Shown: positions 16,252-25,388 of the stretch, piece after piece
Layout of the letters: the number at the start of each line of letters is the position of its first letter
Numbering within the stretch: position 1 is the first letter of the stretch
NCBI RefSeq assembly: GCF_032463525.1
Contig: NZ_CP135971.1
Location: 3,286,001 to 3,350,000 of the forward strand
Direction: 5' to 3'
Length of the DNA: 64,000 nt
From: Pseudomonas sp. DTU_2021_1001937_2_SI_NGA_ILE_001
GTDB lineage: Bacteria > Pseudomonadota > Gammaproteobacteria > Pseudomonadales > Pseudomonadaceae
Translations under genes and position numbers: made by a program
Notes under the pieces: model-generated
Seen by the model: the letters and a program-made list of their open reading frames with translations, nothing else
Told to the model about the DNA's origin: nothing
Database searches by the model: none

Positions 16252-17229
16252 TCACTCGCCCCAGACGTCCTTGAGCACGCGTACCCAGTTCTCCCCCATG
16301 ATCTTGCGCACCACGCGCTCGGAATGGCCGCGCTTGAGCAGCGTCTCGGTCAGGTTCGGGAACTCGCCCACGGTACGGATACCCAGCGGGTTGATGATCT
16401 TGCCGAAGTTGGTCAGGCGCCGGGCGTAGCCCTTGTCGTGGGTCAGGTATTCGAAGAACTCCTGGCCATGGCCCTGGGTGAAGTCGGTGCCGATGCCGAT
16501 GGCGTCTTCGCCGACGATGTTCATGGTGTACTCGATGGCCTCGGCGTAGTCGTCGATGGTCGAGTCGATGCCCTTGGCCAGGAACGGCGCGAACATGGTC
16601 ACGCCGACGAAGCCGCCGTGGTCGGCGATGAACTTCAGTTCTTCATCGGACTTGTTGCGCGGGTGCTCCTTGAGCCCCGAAGGCAGGCAGTGGGAGTAGC
16701 AGACCGGCTTCTTGGATTCGAGGATGACCTCCTCGCTGGTCTTGGAGCCGACGTGGGACAGGTCGCACATCACGCCCACGCGGTTCATCTCGGCGACGAT
16801 CTCGCGGCCGAAGCCCGACAGGCCACCATCGCGCTCGTAGCAGCCGGTGCCCACCAGGTTCTGGGTGTTGTAGCACATCTGCACGATGCCCACGCCGAGC
16901 TTCTTGAAGACTTCCACGTAGCCGATCTGGTCTTCGTAGGCATGGGCGTTCTGGAAACCGAACAGGATGCCGGTCTTGCCCAGCTCCTTGGCCTTGTAGA
17001 TGTCGGCGGTGGTGTTGATCGGCATCACCAGGTCGCTGTTCTCGCGCATCAGTTTCATGCTCGAAGCGATGCTGTTGACCGTACCCTGGAAGCCTTCCCA
17101 CACCGACACGGTGCAGTTGGCCATGGTCAGCCCGCCCTTGCGCATGTCTTCAAACAGTTCGCGGTTCCACTTGGCGATGATCAGACCGTCGATGACGATG
17201 CTGTCGGCGTGAAGTTCTGCTGGGCTCAT
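16252..17229 (-). CDS. Membrane dipeptidase family (M19) protein, first gene of the dgc operon
   Basis: 325-residue member of the renal dipeptidase family, a zinc amidohydrolase TIM barrel. N-terminal DSIVIDGLIIAKWNRELFED replaces the usual HNDL/HxD zinc motif, which is notably absent. The rest follows the family: VMCDLSHVGSKTSEEVI, YSHCLPSGLKEHPRNKSDEE, IGIGTDFTQGHGQE and MGENWVRVLKDVWGE. It occupies the promoter-proximal position of the betaine operon in all pseudomonads I recall. The physiological substrate is unknown; a dipeptide or small betaine-pathway metabolite is possible. The start at 17229 matches the family; the upstream open frame does not. Confidence 0.88.
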   Translation of the reverse strand: MSPAELHADSIVIDGLIIAKWNRELFEDMRKGGLTMANCTVSVWEGFQGTVNSIASSMKLMRENSDLVMPINTTADIYKAKELGKTGILFGFQNAHAYEDQIGYVEVFKKLGVGIVQMCYNTQNLVGTGCYERDGGLSGFGREIVAEMNRVGVMCDLSHVGSKTSEEVILESKKPVCYSHCLPSGLKEHPRNKSDEELKFIADHGGFVGVTMFAPFLAKGIDSTIDDYAEAIEYTMNIVGEDAIGIGTDFTQGHGQEFFEYLTHDKGYARRLTNFGKIINPLGIRTVGEFPNLTETLLKRGHSERVVRKIMGENWVRVLKDVWGE

Positions 17230-17472
17230 CGGGCGGTTCTCTTTGTCAGGTTCAGGGCAACGGTACTGGCGCGCCGAAACGGCTGTCGGCGTCGATGGGG
17301 CCAGCATATGCCGGAGGCCCGGGGGAGCCGGATGCAAAAACGACAGGGGAATTGCCGAAAGCGTCAAGGCGCGACAAAGCACACCACGGCGTATGCCGGG
17401 CCGCACGGCAAACCTGTTCTTTGTCATGCGCTTGAGCCAGAATTCGGGCATCAAATGGCTCGGAGCGAATCG

Positions 17473-17883
17473 ATGAAAACCTACTTCCTGGGACTGGCCC
17501 TGATGGCCGCCATGGCCGGCAACGCCTACGCCGCGCAAGACACCGACACTTCGCCCTGCGACGGCGTCGACAGCGACAACCAGACCCTGGAATGCTCCGT
17601 CTACAGCCGCCAGACCGCCGAAACGCTGCTCAAGGAAAACTTCCAGAACCTGCTCAACCGGGTGCAGTCGCAGTTCGTCGCCAACAAGACCCAGTACAAC
17701 GACTTCACCAACAAGCTCAAGACCGCCCAGCTAGCCTGGGAAAAGCTGCGTGACGCCGACTGCGCCGTGGAAGTCTTCCCCTCGGCAGCGGGCAGCAAGG
17801 CCTACAAGATCAGCGAGAACGACTGCATCGCCCGCATGAGCGACGAGCGCAGCGAATACCTGGAGTCGATTGCCCAGGAATAA
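17473..17883 (+). CDS. LprI/DUF1311-like periplasmic protein
   Basis: 136-residue secreted protein. A signal peptide (MKTYFLGLALMAAMAGNAYA, cleaved before AQD) leads a helical domain with the DUF1311/LprI pattern: CDGVDSDNQTLECSVYSRQT, a central amphipathic helix, LAWEKLRDADCAVEV and NDCIARMSDERSEYL. Four cysteines suggest two disulfides. Family members include lysozyme inhibitors, so a cell-envelope defence role is possible but not shown. GGAGCGAATCG precedes the ATG. It is divergent from the dgc operon across 243 bp that hold both promoters and no gene. Confidence 0.82.
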   Translation: MKTYFLGLALMAAMAGNAYAAQDTDTSPCDGVDSDNQTLECSVYSRQTAETLLKENFQNLLNRVQSQFVANKTQYNDFTNKLKTAQLAWEKLRDADCAVEVFPSAAGSKAYKISENDCIARMSDERSEYLESIAQE

Positions 17884-17938
17884 TCCGCCCGATGAGATAC
17901 CCTGTGTCCTTGTACAGCGTAAGCACCCAGGGAGCTTC

Positions 17939-18358
17939 ATGATCATTTGCGGCGTAGAAATAAAGGGCAGCGAAGCGATCTTCGCACTGGCCACCCGGCA
18001 GAACCACGAGGTCGGCCACCTGCCGCTGGCGGTTCGCAAGCTGGCGCTGGATGACGACGACGAGGCCGCCAACGTCAAGGCCTTCGCCAGCCGGGTCGCG
18101 GCCTTCGTACGTGAAAACGGCATCAGCCACGTGGCCATCAAGAAACGCAGCAAGAAAGGCGAATTCGCCGGCGGGCCGACCACGTTCAAGATCGAGACCG
18201 TGTTTCAGCTGCTGGCCGACTGCGAAGTGGCGCTGCTGTCGCCGCAGACCGTCAACGCGCAGTGCAAGAAACACGACATCGCCCTGCCCGACAGCCTCAA
18301 CAAATACCAGCACGAAGCCTTCAAGACCGCCTGCGCCGCCTTGCTGAAAAAAGCCTGA
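17939..18358 (+). CDS. DUF3010 family protein
   Basis: 139-residue protein matching DUF3010: MIICGVEIKGSEAIFALATR at the start, an RNase H-like beta opening, then FVRENGISHVAIKKRSKKGE and FAGGPTTFKIETVFQLL, with a conserved cluster of basic residues. The fold pattern resembles Holliday-junction resolvase-like or RNase H-like domains, but no activity is established. GGGAGCTTC precedes the ATG. It starts 55 bp after the LprI-like gene and may share its transcript. It is followed by a double REP. Confidence 0.8.
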   Translation: MIICGVEIKGSEAIFALATRQNHEVGHLPLAVRKLALDDDDEAANVKAFASRVAAFVRENGISHVAIKKRSKKGEFAGGPTTFKIETVFQLLADCEVALLSPQTVNAQCKKHDIALPDSLNKYQHEAFKTACAALLKKA

Positions 18359-18368
18359 GCCGCCCCCA

Positions 18369-18590
18369 GTGGGAGCGAGCTTGCTCGCGAAGAGGCCGGC
18401 ATGGCACTGCATCTGTCGATAACCTGATGCAGCTTTCGCGAGCAAGCTCGCCAACGGGTGCGCACAGGACCTTGACCGGTGTAGAGCCGTTCGCGCCTTT
18501 GTGGGAGCGAGCTTGCTCGCGAAGAGGCCGGCATGGCCACAGCATCTGTCGAAAACCTGATGCAGCGTTCGCGAGCAAGCTCGCTCCCAC
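18369..18590. repeat. Two tandem REP pairs
   Basis: GTGGGAGCGAGCTTGCTCGC (18369) and its inverse TTCGCGAGCAAGCTCGCC (~18435), then a second pair starting at 18501 and ending in GAGCAAGCTCGCTCCCAC at 18590. This is a BIME-like double unit between converging genes (DUF3010 and fba). Confidence 0.88.
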
Positions 18591-18632
18591 AATTTGCGCA
18601 AGCTTCTGCAATCGCGCGCGAACGTCCATAAA

Positions 18633-18656
18633 AAAACCCGCATTTCTGCGGGTTTT
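18633..18656 (-). terminator. Rho-independent terminator of fba
   Basis: Stem AAAACCCGCA / TGCGGGTTTT with a TTTC-type loop, 20 bp past the fba stop. T residues follow on the minus strand, and the symmetric A/T runs also allow it to act on the plus strand. Confidence 0.88.
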
Positions 18657-18675
18657 TCGTTCAACGGCGCGGGGC

Positions 18676-19740
18676 TCAGTTGATCTTCGCGTCCAGCTCG
18701 CCTTTGGCGTAGCGCTCGAACATGCGATCCAGGGAGATCGGTTTGATCTTCGAGGCGTTGCCGGCGGTGCCGAAGGCTTCGTAGCGGGCGATGCACACGT
18801 CGCGCATGGCGACTACGGTCTTGGCCAGGTATTTGCGCGGGTCGAACTCGCTGCGGTTCTTGGCCATGAACTCACGGATGGCACCGGTGGACGCCAGGCG
18901 CAGGTCGGTGTCGATGTTCACCTTGCGCACGCCGTGCTTGATGCCTTCGACGATTTCCTCGACCGGTACGCCGTAGGTTTCTTTAATGTCGCCACCGTAC
19001 TCGTTGATGATCTTCAGCCATTCCTGCGGAACGGACGACGAACCGTGCATCACCAGGTGGGTGTTCGGAATGCGCTTGTGAATGGCCTTGATCTGCTCGA
19101 TGGCCAGGATGTCACCGGTAGGTGGCTTGGTGAACTTGTAGGCGCCGTGGCTGGTGCCGATGGCGATGGCCAGGGCGTCCACGTTGGTCTTCTTGACGAA
19201 GTCGGCGGCTTCTTCCGGGTCGGTCAGCATCTGGCTGTGGTCCAGGATGCCTTCGGCGCCGACGCCGTCTTCTTCACCGGCCATGCCGGTTTCCAGCGAG
19301 CCTAGCACGCCCAGCTCACCCTCGACCGACACGCCGCAGGCGTGGGCGAAAGCGACCACACGGCGGGTCACGTCGACGTTGTACTCGTAGGTGGTCGGGG
19401 TCTTGCCGTCTTCACCCAGCGAGCCGTCCATCATCACCGAGCTGAAGCCCAGCTGGATGGAGCGCTGGCAGATGTCCGGGCTGGTGCCGTGGTCCTGGTG
19501 CATGACCACCGGGATGTGCGGGAATTCTTCGATGGCAGCGAGGATCAGGTGACGCAGGAACGGGGCGCCGGCGTATTTGCGGGCACCGGCCGAAGCCTGA
19601 ACGATCACCGGGGAGTCGGTCTTGTCGGCCGCTTCCATAATGGCGCGCATCTGTTCCAGGTTGTTTACGTTGAAAGCTGGAACGCCATAGCCGAATTCGG
19701 CGGCGTGGTCCAACATCTGGCGCATGCTGATAAGTGCCAT
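18676..19740 (-). CDS. fba: Class II fructose-bisphosphate aldolase
   Basis: 354-residue zinc-dependent aldolase that interconverts fructose 1,6-bisphosphate with glyceraldehyde 3-phosphate and dihydroxyacetone phosphate. Pseudomonads run this step mainly in the gluconeogenic direction. The Calvin-type class II subfamily is shown by [19 protein letters not shown] (zinc histidine), [33 protein letters not shown], and [14 protein letters not shown]. It is full length, starting at the ATG at 19740. pgk, epd and tktA follow upstream on the same strand, a standard Pseudomonas carbon-metabolism cluster. Confidence 0.96.
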   Translation of the reverse strand: MALISMRQMLDHAAEFGYGVPAFNVNNLEQMRAIMEAADKTDSPVIVQASAGARKYAGAPFLRHLILAAIEEFPHIPVVMHQDHGTSPDICQRSIQLGFSSVMMDGSLGEDGKTPTTYEYNVDVTRRVVAFAHACGVSVEGELGVLGSLETGMAGEEDGVGAEGILDHSQMLTDPEEAADFVKKTNVDALAIAIGTSHGAYKFTKPPTGDILAIEQIKAIHKRIPNTHLVMHGSSSVPQEWLKIINEYGGDIKETYGVPVEEIVEGIKHGVRKVNIDTDLRLASTGAIREFMAKNRSEFDPRKYLAKTVVAMRDVCIARYEAFGTAGNASKIKPISLDRMFERYAKGELDAKIN

Positions 19741-19854
19741 TGTCTGTATCTCTCCCGGTCGGGTCGTTTAATCGCGCAAGCCTGCCCGAGTGGCGGCTGC
19801 TGTTCAAGTTATACGCAACAAGAGGCTGCGTGGTCGGATCAAAGTCGCTTCAGC

Positions 19855-20178
19855 CTAACGGGCCTTGCAGCCGCGGCCGATGAGGTCGTTGGTGGCGGAC
19901 CAGTAAACCAGGCCCTCGTTACCCATTCTGGCGAACGACAGCACGCCGTTGCCGAACAGTTCACCGGTCGCGCCAGGCTCGGCTTGCAGGTGGAACACCT
20001 GGTCGCTCTGGTTCAGGCGCACGTCCACCGCCTTGTGGGCAGCATCGGCATAGCGCCAGGTCACCTCGGCCTTGCTGTCACAGACCCAGCGGGTCCAGGG
20101 GTCGGCCTGCTGGCTGGACTTGAACGCGGAGCATCCGCTCAGAACCACCAGCGCCGCGAGGGCAATCACGCCTTTCAT
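19855..20178 (-). CDS. MliC-like lipoprotein (C-type lysozyme inhibitor family)
   Basis: 107-residue lipoprotein: signal MKGVIALAALVVLSGCSAFK with lipobox LSGC (Cys16). The mature part has the MliC pattern WVCDSKAEVTWRYAD, FHLQAEPGATGELFGNGVL and GLVYWSATNDLIGRGC, with the two cysteines expected to pair. Members sit in the outer membrane or periplasm and block host or environmental lysozyme. The key loop is less canonical than in P. aeruginosa MliC, so inhibition is likely but unproven. The start at 20178 is the one that gives a proper signal peptide. It lies between fba and two other small lipoprotein genes. Confidence 0.75.
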   Translation of the reverse strand: MKGVIALAALVVLSGCSAFKSSQQADPWTRWVCDSKAEVTWRYADAAHKAVDVRLNQSDQVFHLQAEPGATGELFGNGVLSFARMGNEGLVYWSATNDLIGRGCKAR

Positions 20179-20211
20179 CAACTCTCCTGGGACTGCCCGG
20201 CGCGTGCGCAC

Positions 20212-20397
20212 TCAAGGGCAGTGCTGTTCGTGTTTTCCATCGTCAGCCGGTTCGCCCGTGGCCTGGGCTTCGACCCGCTGACTGTTTTCGGTGGTGGGCA
20301 GGTTCATCGAGGCCGGGCTGAACACCTGGCAGGCCTTGGACCCGCTGCAACCGGCAAGCATCATGCAACTGAGCAGCAACGCGGTGACGATCTTCAT
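20212..20397 (-). CDS. Small lipoprotein of unknown function
   Basis: 61 residues: MKIVTALLLSCMMLAGCSGS with lipobox LAGC (Cys17), then a low-complexity hydrophilic tail ending GEPADDGKHEQHCP. It is preceded by GGAGTTTC. No domain is recognisable; the size and tail suggest a free outer-membrane lipoprotein. It lies 33 bp upstream of the MliC-like gene and may be co-transcribed. Confidence 0.65.
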   Translation of the reverse strand: MKIVTALLLSCMMLAGCSGSKACQVFSPASMNLPTTENSQRVEAQATGEPADDGKHEQHCP

Positions 20398-20492
20398 GGC
20401 GAAACTCCTTTCTGGAAAGATCCACCCTGTTAAAGACCGCCCCGCAGCGAGGATGTTGCTTCAGAGGCTGCACGCTGTCGTGCGAACGTCCG

Positions 20493-20723
20493 TCAGCGGC
20501 ACGCCACGTTGCCGACCTGCGCGGTCGGGTCATAGCGGTCCCAGAAGTCCTGCCCGCCACGCTTGTCGATGACCTGCACCGTCTCGGCCTGCCAGGCCGT
20601 CTGGTAGCAGCTCAGCTGCAGCGGCGCGACCTGGCTTTCGTCCTGAGCCTCGTCGGCCTCGGGACTGCCGGCACAACCGGCCAGCAACCCCGCCATCAGC
20701 AACATCGGCAACGCCCTGCCCAT
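20493..20723 (-). CDS. Small lipoprotein of unknown function downstream of pgk
   Basis: 76 residues with signal MGRALPMLLMAGLLAGCAGS and lipobox LAGC, then a Glu/Asp-rich linker and a compact domain LQLSCYQTAWQAETVQVIDK ending QVGNVACR. The two distal cysteines may form a disulfide. It starts 28 bp after the pgk stop, so it is probably the last gene of the epd-pgk transcript. I do not recognise a family. Confidence 0.68.
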   Translation of the reverse strand: MGRALPMLLMAGLLAGCAGSPEADEAQDESQVAPLQLSCYQTAWQAETVQVIDKRGGQDFWDRYDPTAQVGNVACR

Positions 20724-20751
20724 GCTCAATATCCTCAGCAAAACCGCGTCA

Positions 20752-21915
20752 TTACGCCTTGGCGCGTTGCTCGAGCACTTCGACGGCGGGCAGTACCTTG
20801 CCTTCGACGAACTCCAGGAACGCACCGCCACCGGTGGAGATATAGGAAATCTGCGCGCCTACACCGTACTTGTCGATCGCCGCCAGGGTGTCGCCACCAC
20901 CGGCAATGGAGAAGGCGTCGCTTTCGGCGATGGCCTTGGCCAGGACCTTGGTGCCTTCGCCGAACTGGTCGAATTCGAACACGCCCACCGGGCCGTTCCA
21001 CAGGATAGTCCGGGAAGATTTCAGCAATTGGGCGAACTGCTCGGCGGTTTGCGGGCCGATGTCGAGGATCATGTCGTCATCGGCCACGTCGGCGATCAGC
21101 TTCACGGTGGCTTCGGCGTCTTCGGCGAATGCCTTGGCCACGACCACGTCCACTGGCAGCGGCACGCTGACCTTGGCGGCGATGGCGCGGGCAGTGTCGA
21201 CCAGGTCAGGCTCGTACAGCGACTTGCCGACCTTGTGCCCGGCAGCGGCCAGGAAGGTGTTGGCGATGCCGCCACCGACGATCAGCTGGTCGCAGATACC
21301 GCTGAGGCTGTTGAGCACGTCGAGCTTGGTGGACACCTTGGAACCGGCAACGATGGCGGCCATCGGCTTGGCCGGAGCGCCCAGCGCCTTGCCCAGAGCG
21401 TCCAGCTCGGCGGCCAGCAGCGGGCCGGCGGCAGCGACCTTGGCGAACTTGGCCACGCCGTGGGTCGAACCCTCGGCACGGTGCGCGGTGCCGAAGGCGT
21501 CCATCACGAACACGTCGCACAGCGCGGCGTATTTCTGCGCCAGCTCGTCGGCGTTCTTCTTCTCGCCCTTGTTGAAGCGCACGTTCTCGAACAGCACCAC
21601 GTCACCGGCCTGCACCTGCACGCCGTCCAGGTAGTCGGCGACCAGCGGCACGTCGCGGCCCAGGGCCTTGCTCAGGTACTCGGCGACCGGCTTGAGGCTG
21701 TTTTCGGCAGAGAATTCGCCTTCCACAGGACGGCCCAGGTGCGAACAGACCATGACCGCCGCGCCTTTCTCCAGTGCCTGACGAATGGTCGGCAGAGCGG
21801 CGAGAATGCGTGCATCGCTGCTCACCGCGCCATCCTTGATCGGCACGTTGAGGTCTTCGCGGATCAGTACACGCTTACCTTGCAGGTCAAGGTCGGTCAT
21901 CTTCAACACGGTCAT
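20752..21915 (-). CDS. pgk: Phosphoglycerate kinase
   Basis: 387-residue enzyme that transfers phosphate between 1,3-bisphosphoglycerate and ADP. Hallmarks are [16 protein letters not shown] (substrate loop), [55 protein letters not shown] and [13 protein letters not shown] (nucleotide loop). The length is normal. It follows epd by 15 bp, on one transcript with tktA and epd upstream. Confidence 0.97.
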   Translation of the reverse strand: MTVLKMTDLDLQGKRVLIREDLNVPIKDGAVSSDARILAALPTIRQALEKGAAVMVCSHLGRPVEGEFSAENSLKPVAEYLSKALGRDVPLVADYLDGVQVQAGDVVLFENVRFNKGEKKNADELAQKYAALCDVFVMDAFGTAHRAEGSTHGVAKFAKVAAAGPLLAAELDALGKALGAPAKPMAAIVAGSKVSTKLDVLNSLSGICDQLIVGGGIANTFLAAAGHKVGKSLYEPDLVDTARAIAAKVSVPLPVDVVVAKAFAEDAEATVKLIADVADDDMILDIGPQTAEQFAQLLKSSRTILWNGPVGVFEFDQFGEGTKVLAKAIAESDAFSIAGGGDTLAAIDKYGVGAQISYISTGGGAFLEFVEGKVLPAVEVLEQRAKA

Positions 21916-21930
21916 GAGGCGTTCCTGTCT

Positions 21931-22980
21931 TTACTGTTGTGGGTCGGCTACGCGCAGGAAATGACCTGCGACGTCGAGCATTCGATTGGCAAAACCCCAT
22001 TCGTTGTCGAACCAGGCCAGCAGGTTGACCAGCCGAGGGCCGGATACCAGGGTCTGACTCGCATCGACGATCGCCGAATGGGGGTCATGATTGAAGTCGC
22101 AGCTGGCGTGCGGCAACTCGGTGTACGCCAGCAGCCCCTTGAGCGGGCCGCCGCTGGCAGCCTCGCGCAGAATACGGTTGATCTCGGCGGCATCGGTATC
22201 CCGGCGGGTCTGCAGGGTGATGTCCAGGCACGAGACGTTGACCGTCGGCACACGGACTGCTTTGGCCTGAATTCGGCCCGCAAGTTCCGGAAGCAGGCGT
22301 TCGATACCGCGCGCCAGGCCGGTAGACACCGGAATGATCGACTGAAACGCCGAGCGCGTACGGCGCAGGTCTTCGTGGTGATAGGCGTCGATCACCGGCT
22401 GGTCGTTCATCGCCGAATGGATGGTGGTAATGGCGATGTAGTCGAGCCCCAGCGCCTCATCCAGCAGGCGCAGCAGCGGCACGCTGCAGTTGGTGGTGCA
22501 GGAGGCGTTGGACAGCAGGCGCTCGCGGCCGGTCAGGCTGTGCTGGTTGATGCCGTAGACGATGGTGGCGTCGACGTCCGCCTCGCTGGCCATGGGCTGC
22601 GAGAACAGCACCGGCGGCGCACCGGCATCCAGAAAGCGCTGGCCGTCGGCACGGGTGTTGTAGACCCCGGAACACTCCAGCACCAGGTCCGCCCCCAGCG
22701 CCGCCCAGTCGATGCCTTCCGGCGTAGGGCTGCGCAGCACACGGATGCGGTGCGCATCGATGTGCAGGTACTCCCCTTCGACCCGCACATGGCCGGGAAA
22801 GCGACCATGGGTGGAGTCGAAGCGGGTCAGGTATTCGAGACTGGCCAGGTCGGCCAGGTCATTGATGGCCACCACTTCGAAACCCGCGCCAGCGCCGCGC
22901 TCGCACAGGGCGCGCAGCACACAGCGGCCGATACGGCCGTAGCCGTTCAGGACAACCTTGTAGACACGGGGTTGAGGCAT
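21931..22980 (-). CDS. epd: Erythrose-4-phosphate dehydrogenase / GAPDH family
   Basis: 349-residue GAPDH-fold enzyme. The Rossmann motif NGYGRIGRCVLRAL and catalytic SNASCTTNCSVPLLRLLDEA (nucleophilic Cys) are present; AWFDNEWGFANRML closes the protein. Position between tktA and pgk and overall sequence favour Epd (erythrose 4-phosphate to 4-phosphoerythronate, for pyridoxal phosphate synthesis) over glycolytic GapA. The distinction from sequence alone is moderate. It starts at the ATG at 22980. Confidence 0.88.
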   Translation of the reverse strand: MPQPRVYKVVLNGYGRIGRCVLRALCERGAGAGFEVVAINDLADLASLEYLTRFDSTHGRFPGHVRVEGEYLHIDAHRIRVLRSPTPEGIDWAALGADLVLECSGVYNTRADGQRFLDAGAPPVLFSQPMASEADVDATIVYGINQHSLTGRERLLSNASCTTNCSVPLLRLLDEALGLDYIAITTIHSAMNDQPVIDAYHHEDLRRTRSAFQSIIPVSTGLARGIERLLPELAGRIQAKAVRVPTVNVSCLDITLQTRRDTDAAEINRILREAASGGPLKGLLAYTELPHASCDFNHDPHSAIVDASQTLVSGPRLVNLLAWFDNEWGFANRMLDVAGHFLRVADPQQ

Positions 22981-23019
22981 GGTGGCTCACTACAGGATAG
23001 GAAGCGATGACACAGAACC

Positions 23020-23106
23020 GCTGGAGCGAGCGTGCTCGCGAAAGGGCCGCCTGCAACCACAGCTTCGCCGGGTTGCAACAGACGCTTCGCGAGCACGCTC
23101 GCTCCA
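23020..23106. repeat. REP-type palindromic element
   Basis: Arms CTGGAGCGAGCGTGCTCGCG and CTTCGCGAGCACGCTCGCTC, a GAGCACGCTCGC variant with compensating changes in both arms, between tktA and epd. Confidence 0.85.
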
Positions 23107-23132
23107 GCAATGTTCATGAGCAGCCGGGACGA

Positions 23133-25130
23133 TCAGTCTTCGAGCAGCTCTTCGGCGGTGCCCAGGATGTTCTCCAGGGTGAAACCGAACTCTTCGAACA
23201 GCGCGGCGGCCGGCGCCGACTCACCGAAGGTGGTCATGCCGATCACGCGGCCTTCCAGGCCCACGTACTTGTACCAGTAGTCGGCATGGGCGGCTTCGAT
23301 GGCGATACGCGCACCGACCTGCAGCGGCAGTACCGACTGCTTGTAGCCGGCGTCCTGGGCGTCGAACACGCTGGTGCTCGGCATCGACACCACACGCACC
23401 TTGCGGCCTTTGGCGGTCAGGGCCTCGAAAGCCTGCACGGCCAGCGCCACTTCGGAACCGGTGGCGATCAGGATCAGCTCTGGCTCGCCTTCGCTGTCGC
23501 GCAGCACGTAGCCACCACGGGCGATGTTCGCCAGCTGTTCGGCGTCACGGCTCTGGTGCGGCAGGTTCTGGCGCGAGAACACCAGGGCCGAAGGGCCGTC
23601 GGCGCGCTCGATGGCGTACTTCCAGGCCACGGCGGATTCCACCGCATCGGCTGGGCGCCAGGTGTCCAGGTTCGGCGTGGTGCGCAGGCTGGCCAGCTGC
23701 TCGACCGGCTGGTGGGTCGGGCCGTCTTCGCCCAGGCCGATGGAGTCGTGGGTGAACACGTGGATCACGCGCTGCTTCATCAGGGAAGCCATGCGCACGG
23801 CGTTGCGGGCGTATTCCATGAAGATCAGGAAGGTCGCGCCGTATGGCACGAAACCGCCGTGCAGGGCGATGCCGTTCATGATCGCGCCCTGGCCGAACTC
23901 ACGCACACCGTAGTGCAGGTAGTTGCCGTTGGCGTCTTCGCCGGTGATGCTCTTGCAGCCTTTCCAGATGGTCAGGTTGGAACCGGCCAGGTCGGCCGAA
24001 CCACCGAGGAACTCGGGCAGCATCGGACCGAAGGCGCTCAGCGCGTTCTGGCTGGCCTTGCGGCTGGCGATGGTTTCGCCCTTGGCGTTGACTTCGGCCA
24101 CGTAGGCAGCGGACTTCTCGGCGAAGTCGGCCGGCAGCTGGCCGCTCATGCGGCGGATGAACTCGTTGGCCAGCTCCGGGAAGGCAGCGGAATAGGCGGC
24201 GAAACGCTGGTCCCACTCGGCCTCGGCGGCCAGGCCTTTCTCCTTGGCGTTCCACTCTTTGTAGATGTCGGCCGGGATTTCGAACGGGCCGTGGTTCCAC
24301 TTCAGCGCGGCGCGGGTAAGGGCGATCTCGTCGGCACCCAGTGGCGCGCCGTGGGACTCTTCCTTGCCGGCCTTGTTCGGCGAACCGAAGCCGATGGTGG
24401 TCTTGCAGCAGATCAGGGTCGGCTGGGCGCTCTTGCGCGCGGTTTCGATGGCGGTCTTGATCTCTTCGGCGTCATGGCCGTCGACGTTGCGGATCACCTG
24501 CCAGTTGTACGACTCGAAACGCTTCGGCGTGTCGTCGGTGAACCAGCCTTCGACTTCACCGTCGATGGAGATGCCGTTGTCGTCGTAGAAGGCAATGAGC
24601 TTGCCCAGGCCCAGGGTGCCGGCCAGGGAAGCGGCTTCGTGGGAGATGCCTTCCATCATGCAGCCGTCACCGAGGAACACGTAGGTGTTGTGGTTGACGA
24701 TTTCATGGCCGGGACGGTTGAACTGCGCCGCCAGGGTTTTCTCGGCGATGGCGAAGCCCACGGCATTGGCGAAGCCTTGGCCCAGCGGGCCGGTGGTGGT
24801 TTCCACGCCAGGGGTGTAGCCGAATTCCGGGTGACCCGGAGTGCGGCTGTGCAGCTGGCGGAAGTTCTTCAGGTCGTCGATGGACAGGTCGTAGCCGGTC
24901 AGGTGCAGCAGCGAATAGATGAGCATCGAACCGTGGCCGTTGGACAGCACGAAGCGGTCGCGGTCGGCGAAGGCCGGGTTGGCCGGGTTGTGCTTCAGGT
25001 AATCGCGCCAAAGGACTTCGGCGATATCCGCCATACCCATGGGGGCACCTGGGTGGCCGCTGTTGGCTTTTTGCACGGCATCCATGCTCAGGGCACGAAT
25101 GGCATTGGCACGCTCACGACGGCTAGGCAT
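23133..25130 (-). CDS. tktA: Transketolase
   Basis: 665-residue thiamine diphosphate enzyme of the pentose phosphate pathway. Seen: [40 protein letters not shown], cofactor motif [20 protein letters not shown] with downstream [11 protein letters not shown], and [20 protein letters not shown] with the catalytic His/Glu region. The ATG at 25130 follows AGGAGATCAGCG and starts the family homology. An upstream open extension is rejected. It is divergent from the ArsR-type regulator across 258 bp. Confidence 0.97.
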   Translation of the reverse strand: MPSRRERANAIRALSMDAVQKANSGHPGAPMGMADIAEVLWRDYLKHNPANPAFADRDRFVLSNGHGSMLIYSLLHLTGYDLSIDDLKNFRQLHSRTPGHPEFGYTPGVETTTGPLGQGFANAVGFAIAEKTLAAQFNRPGHEIVNHNTYVFLGDGCMMEGISHEAASLAGTLGLGKLIAFYDDNGISIDGEVEGWFTDDTPKRFESYNWQVIRNVDGHDAEEIKTAIETARKSAQPTLICCKTTIGFGSPNKAGKEESHGAPLGADEIALTRAALKWNHGPFEIPADIYKEWNAKEKGLAAEAEWDQRFAAYSAAFPELANEFIRRMSGQLPADFAEKSAAYVAEVNAKGETIASRKASQNALSAFGPMLPEFLGGSADLAGSNLTIWKGCKSITGEDANGNYLHYGVREFGQGAIMNGIALHGGFVPYGATFLIFMEYARNAVRMASLMKQRVIHVFTHDSIGLGEDGPTHQPVEQLASLRTTPNLDTWRPADAVESAVAWKYAIERADGPSALVFSRQNLPHQSRDAEQLANIARGGYVLRDSEGEPELILIATGSEVALAVQAFEALTAKGRKVRVVSMPSTSVFDAQDAGYKQSVLPLQVGARIAIEAAHADYWYKYVGLEGRVIGMTTFGESAPAAALFEEFGFTLENILGTAEELLED

Positions 25131-25323
25131 CGCTGATCTCCTGGGAAGTAAAGAATTGGGAGCAGAAAAAGGCGTCCATTTTCCCTCAGCCACTGGCTGG
25201 GAGCAATGAAAGATAGCCGCCCGGTGGCTTTTTTCCTGCTCGGTGTCCGACATTGGCGTGGCAGCGCACGCGTCATGCACTAGCCTGACGACATCACGAC
25301 GCCTGTTTACCGGCACCCGCCCC

Positions 25324-25349
25324 GCAATATCAAAACTTTTTGATATTGC
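25324..25349. promoter_or_regulatory. Perfect inverted repeat, probable operator of the ArsR-type regulator
   Basis: GCAATATCAAAA and TTTTGATATTGC form a perfect 12-bp inverted repeat with a 2-bp centre (CT), 40 bp before the regulator ATG. The site suits a dimeric winged-helix ArsR/SahR-type repressor acting on its own promoter and metK. Confidence 0.75.
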
Positions 25350-25388
25350 TCTTGCGGCTGGCCGGAACGCTGACTAGACTCCGGCCCC

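Noticed and set aside
18369..18590. CRISPR array
   Set aside because: The repeats are inverted REP arms with variable spacers, not regularly spaced direct repeats; no cas genes are present.
20722..23010. 760-codon open frame antisense to pgk and epd
   Set aside because: It is the mirror of two highly conserved enzymes in GC-rich DNA; its sequence is rich in H, Q, G, R and V with no domain.
23007..25136. 709-codon open frame antisense to tktA
   Set aside because: Same reason: third-position GC bias of transketolase keeps the opposite strand open.
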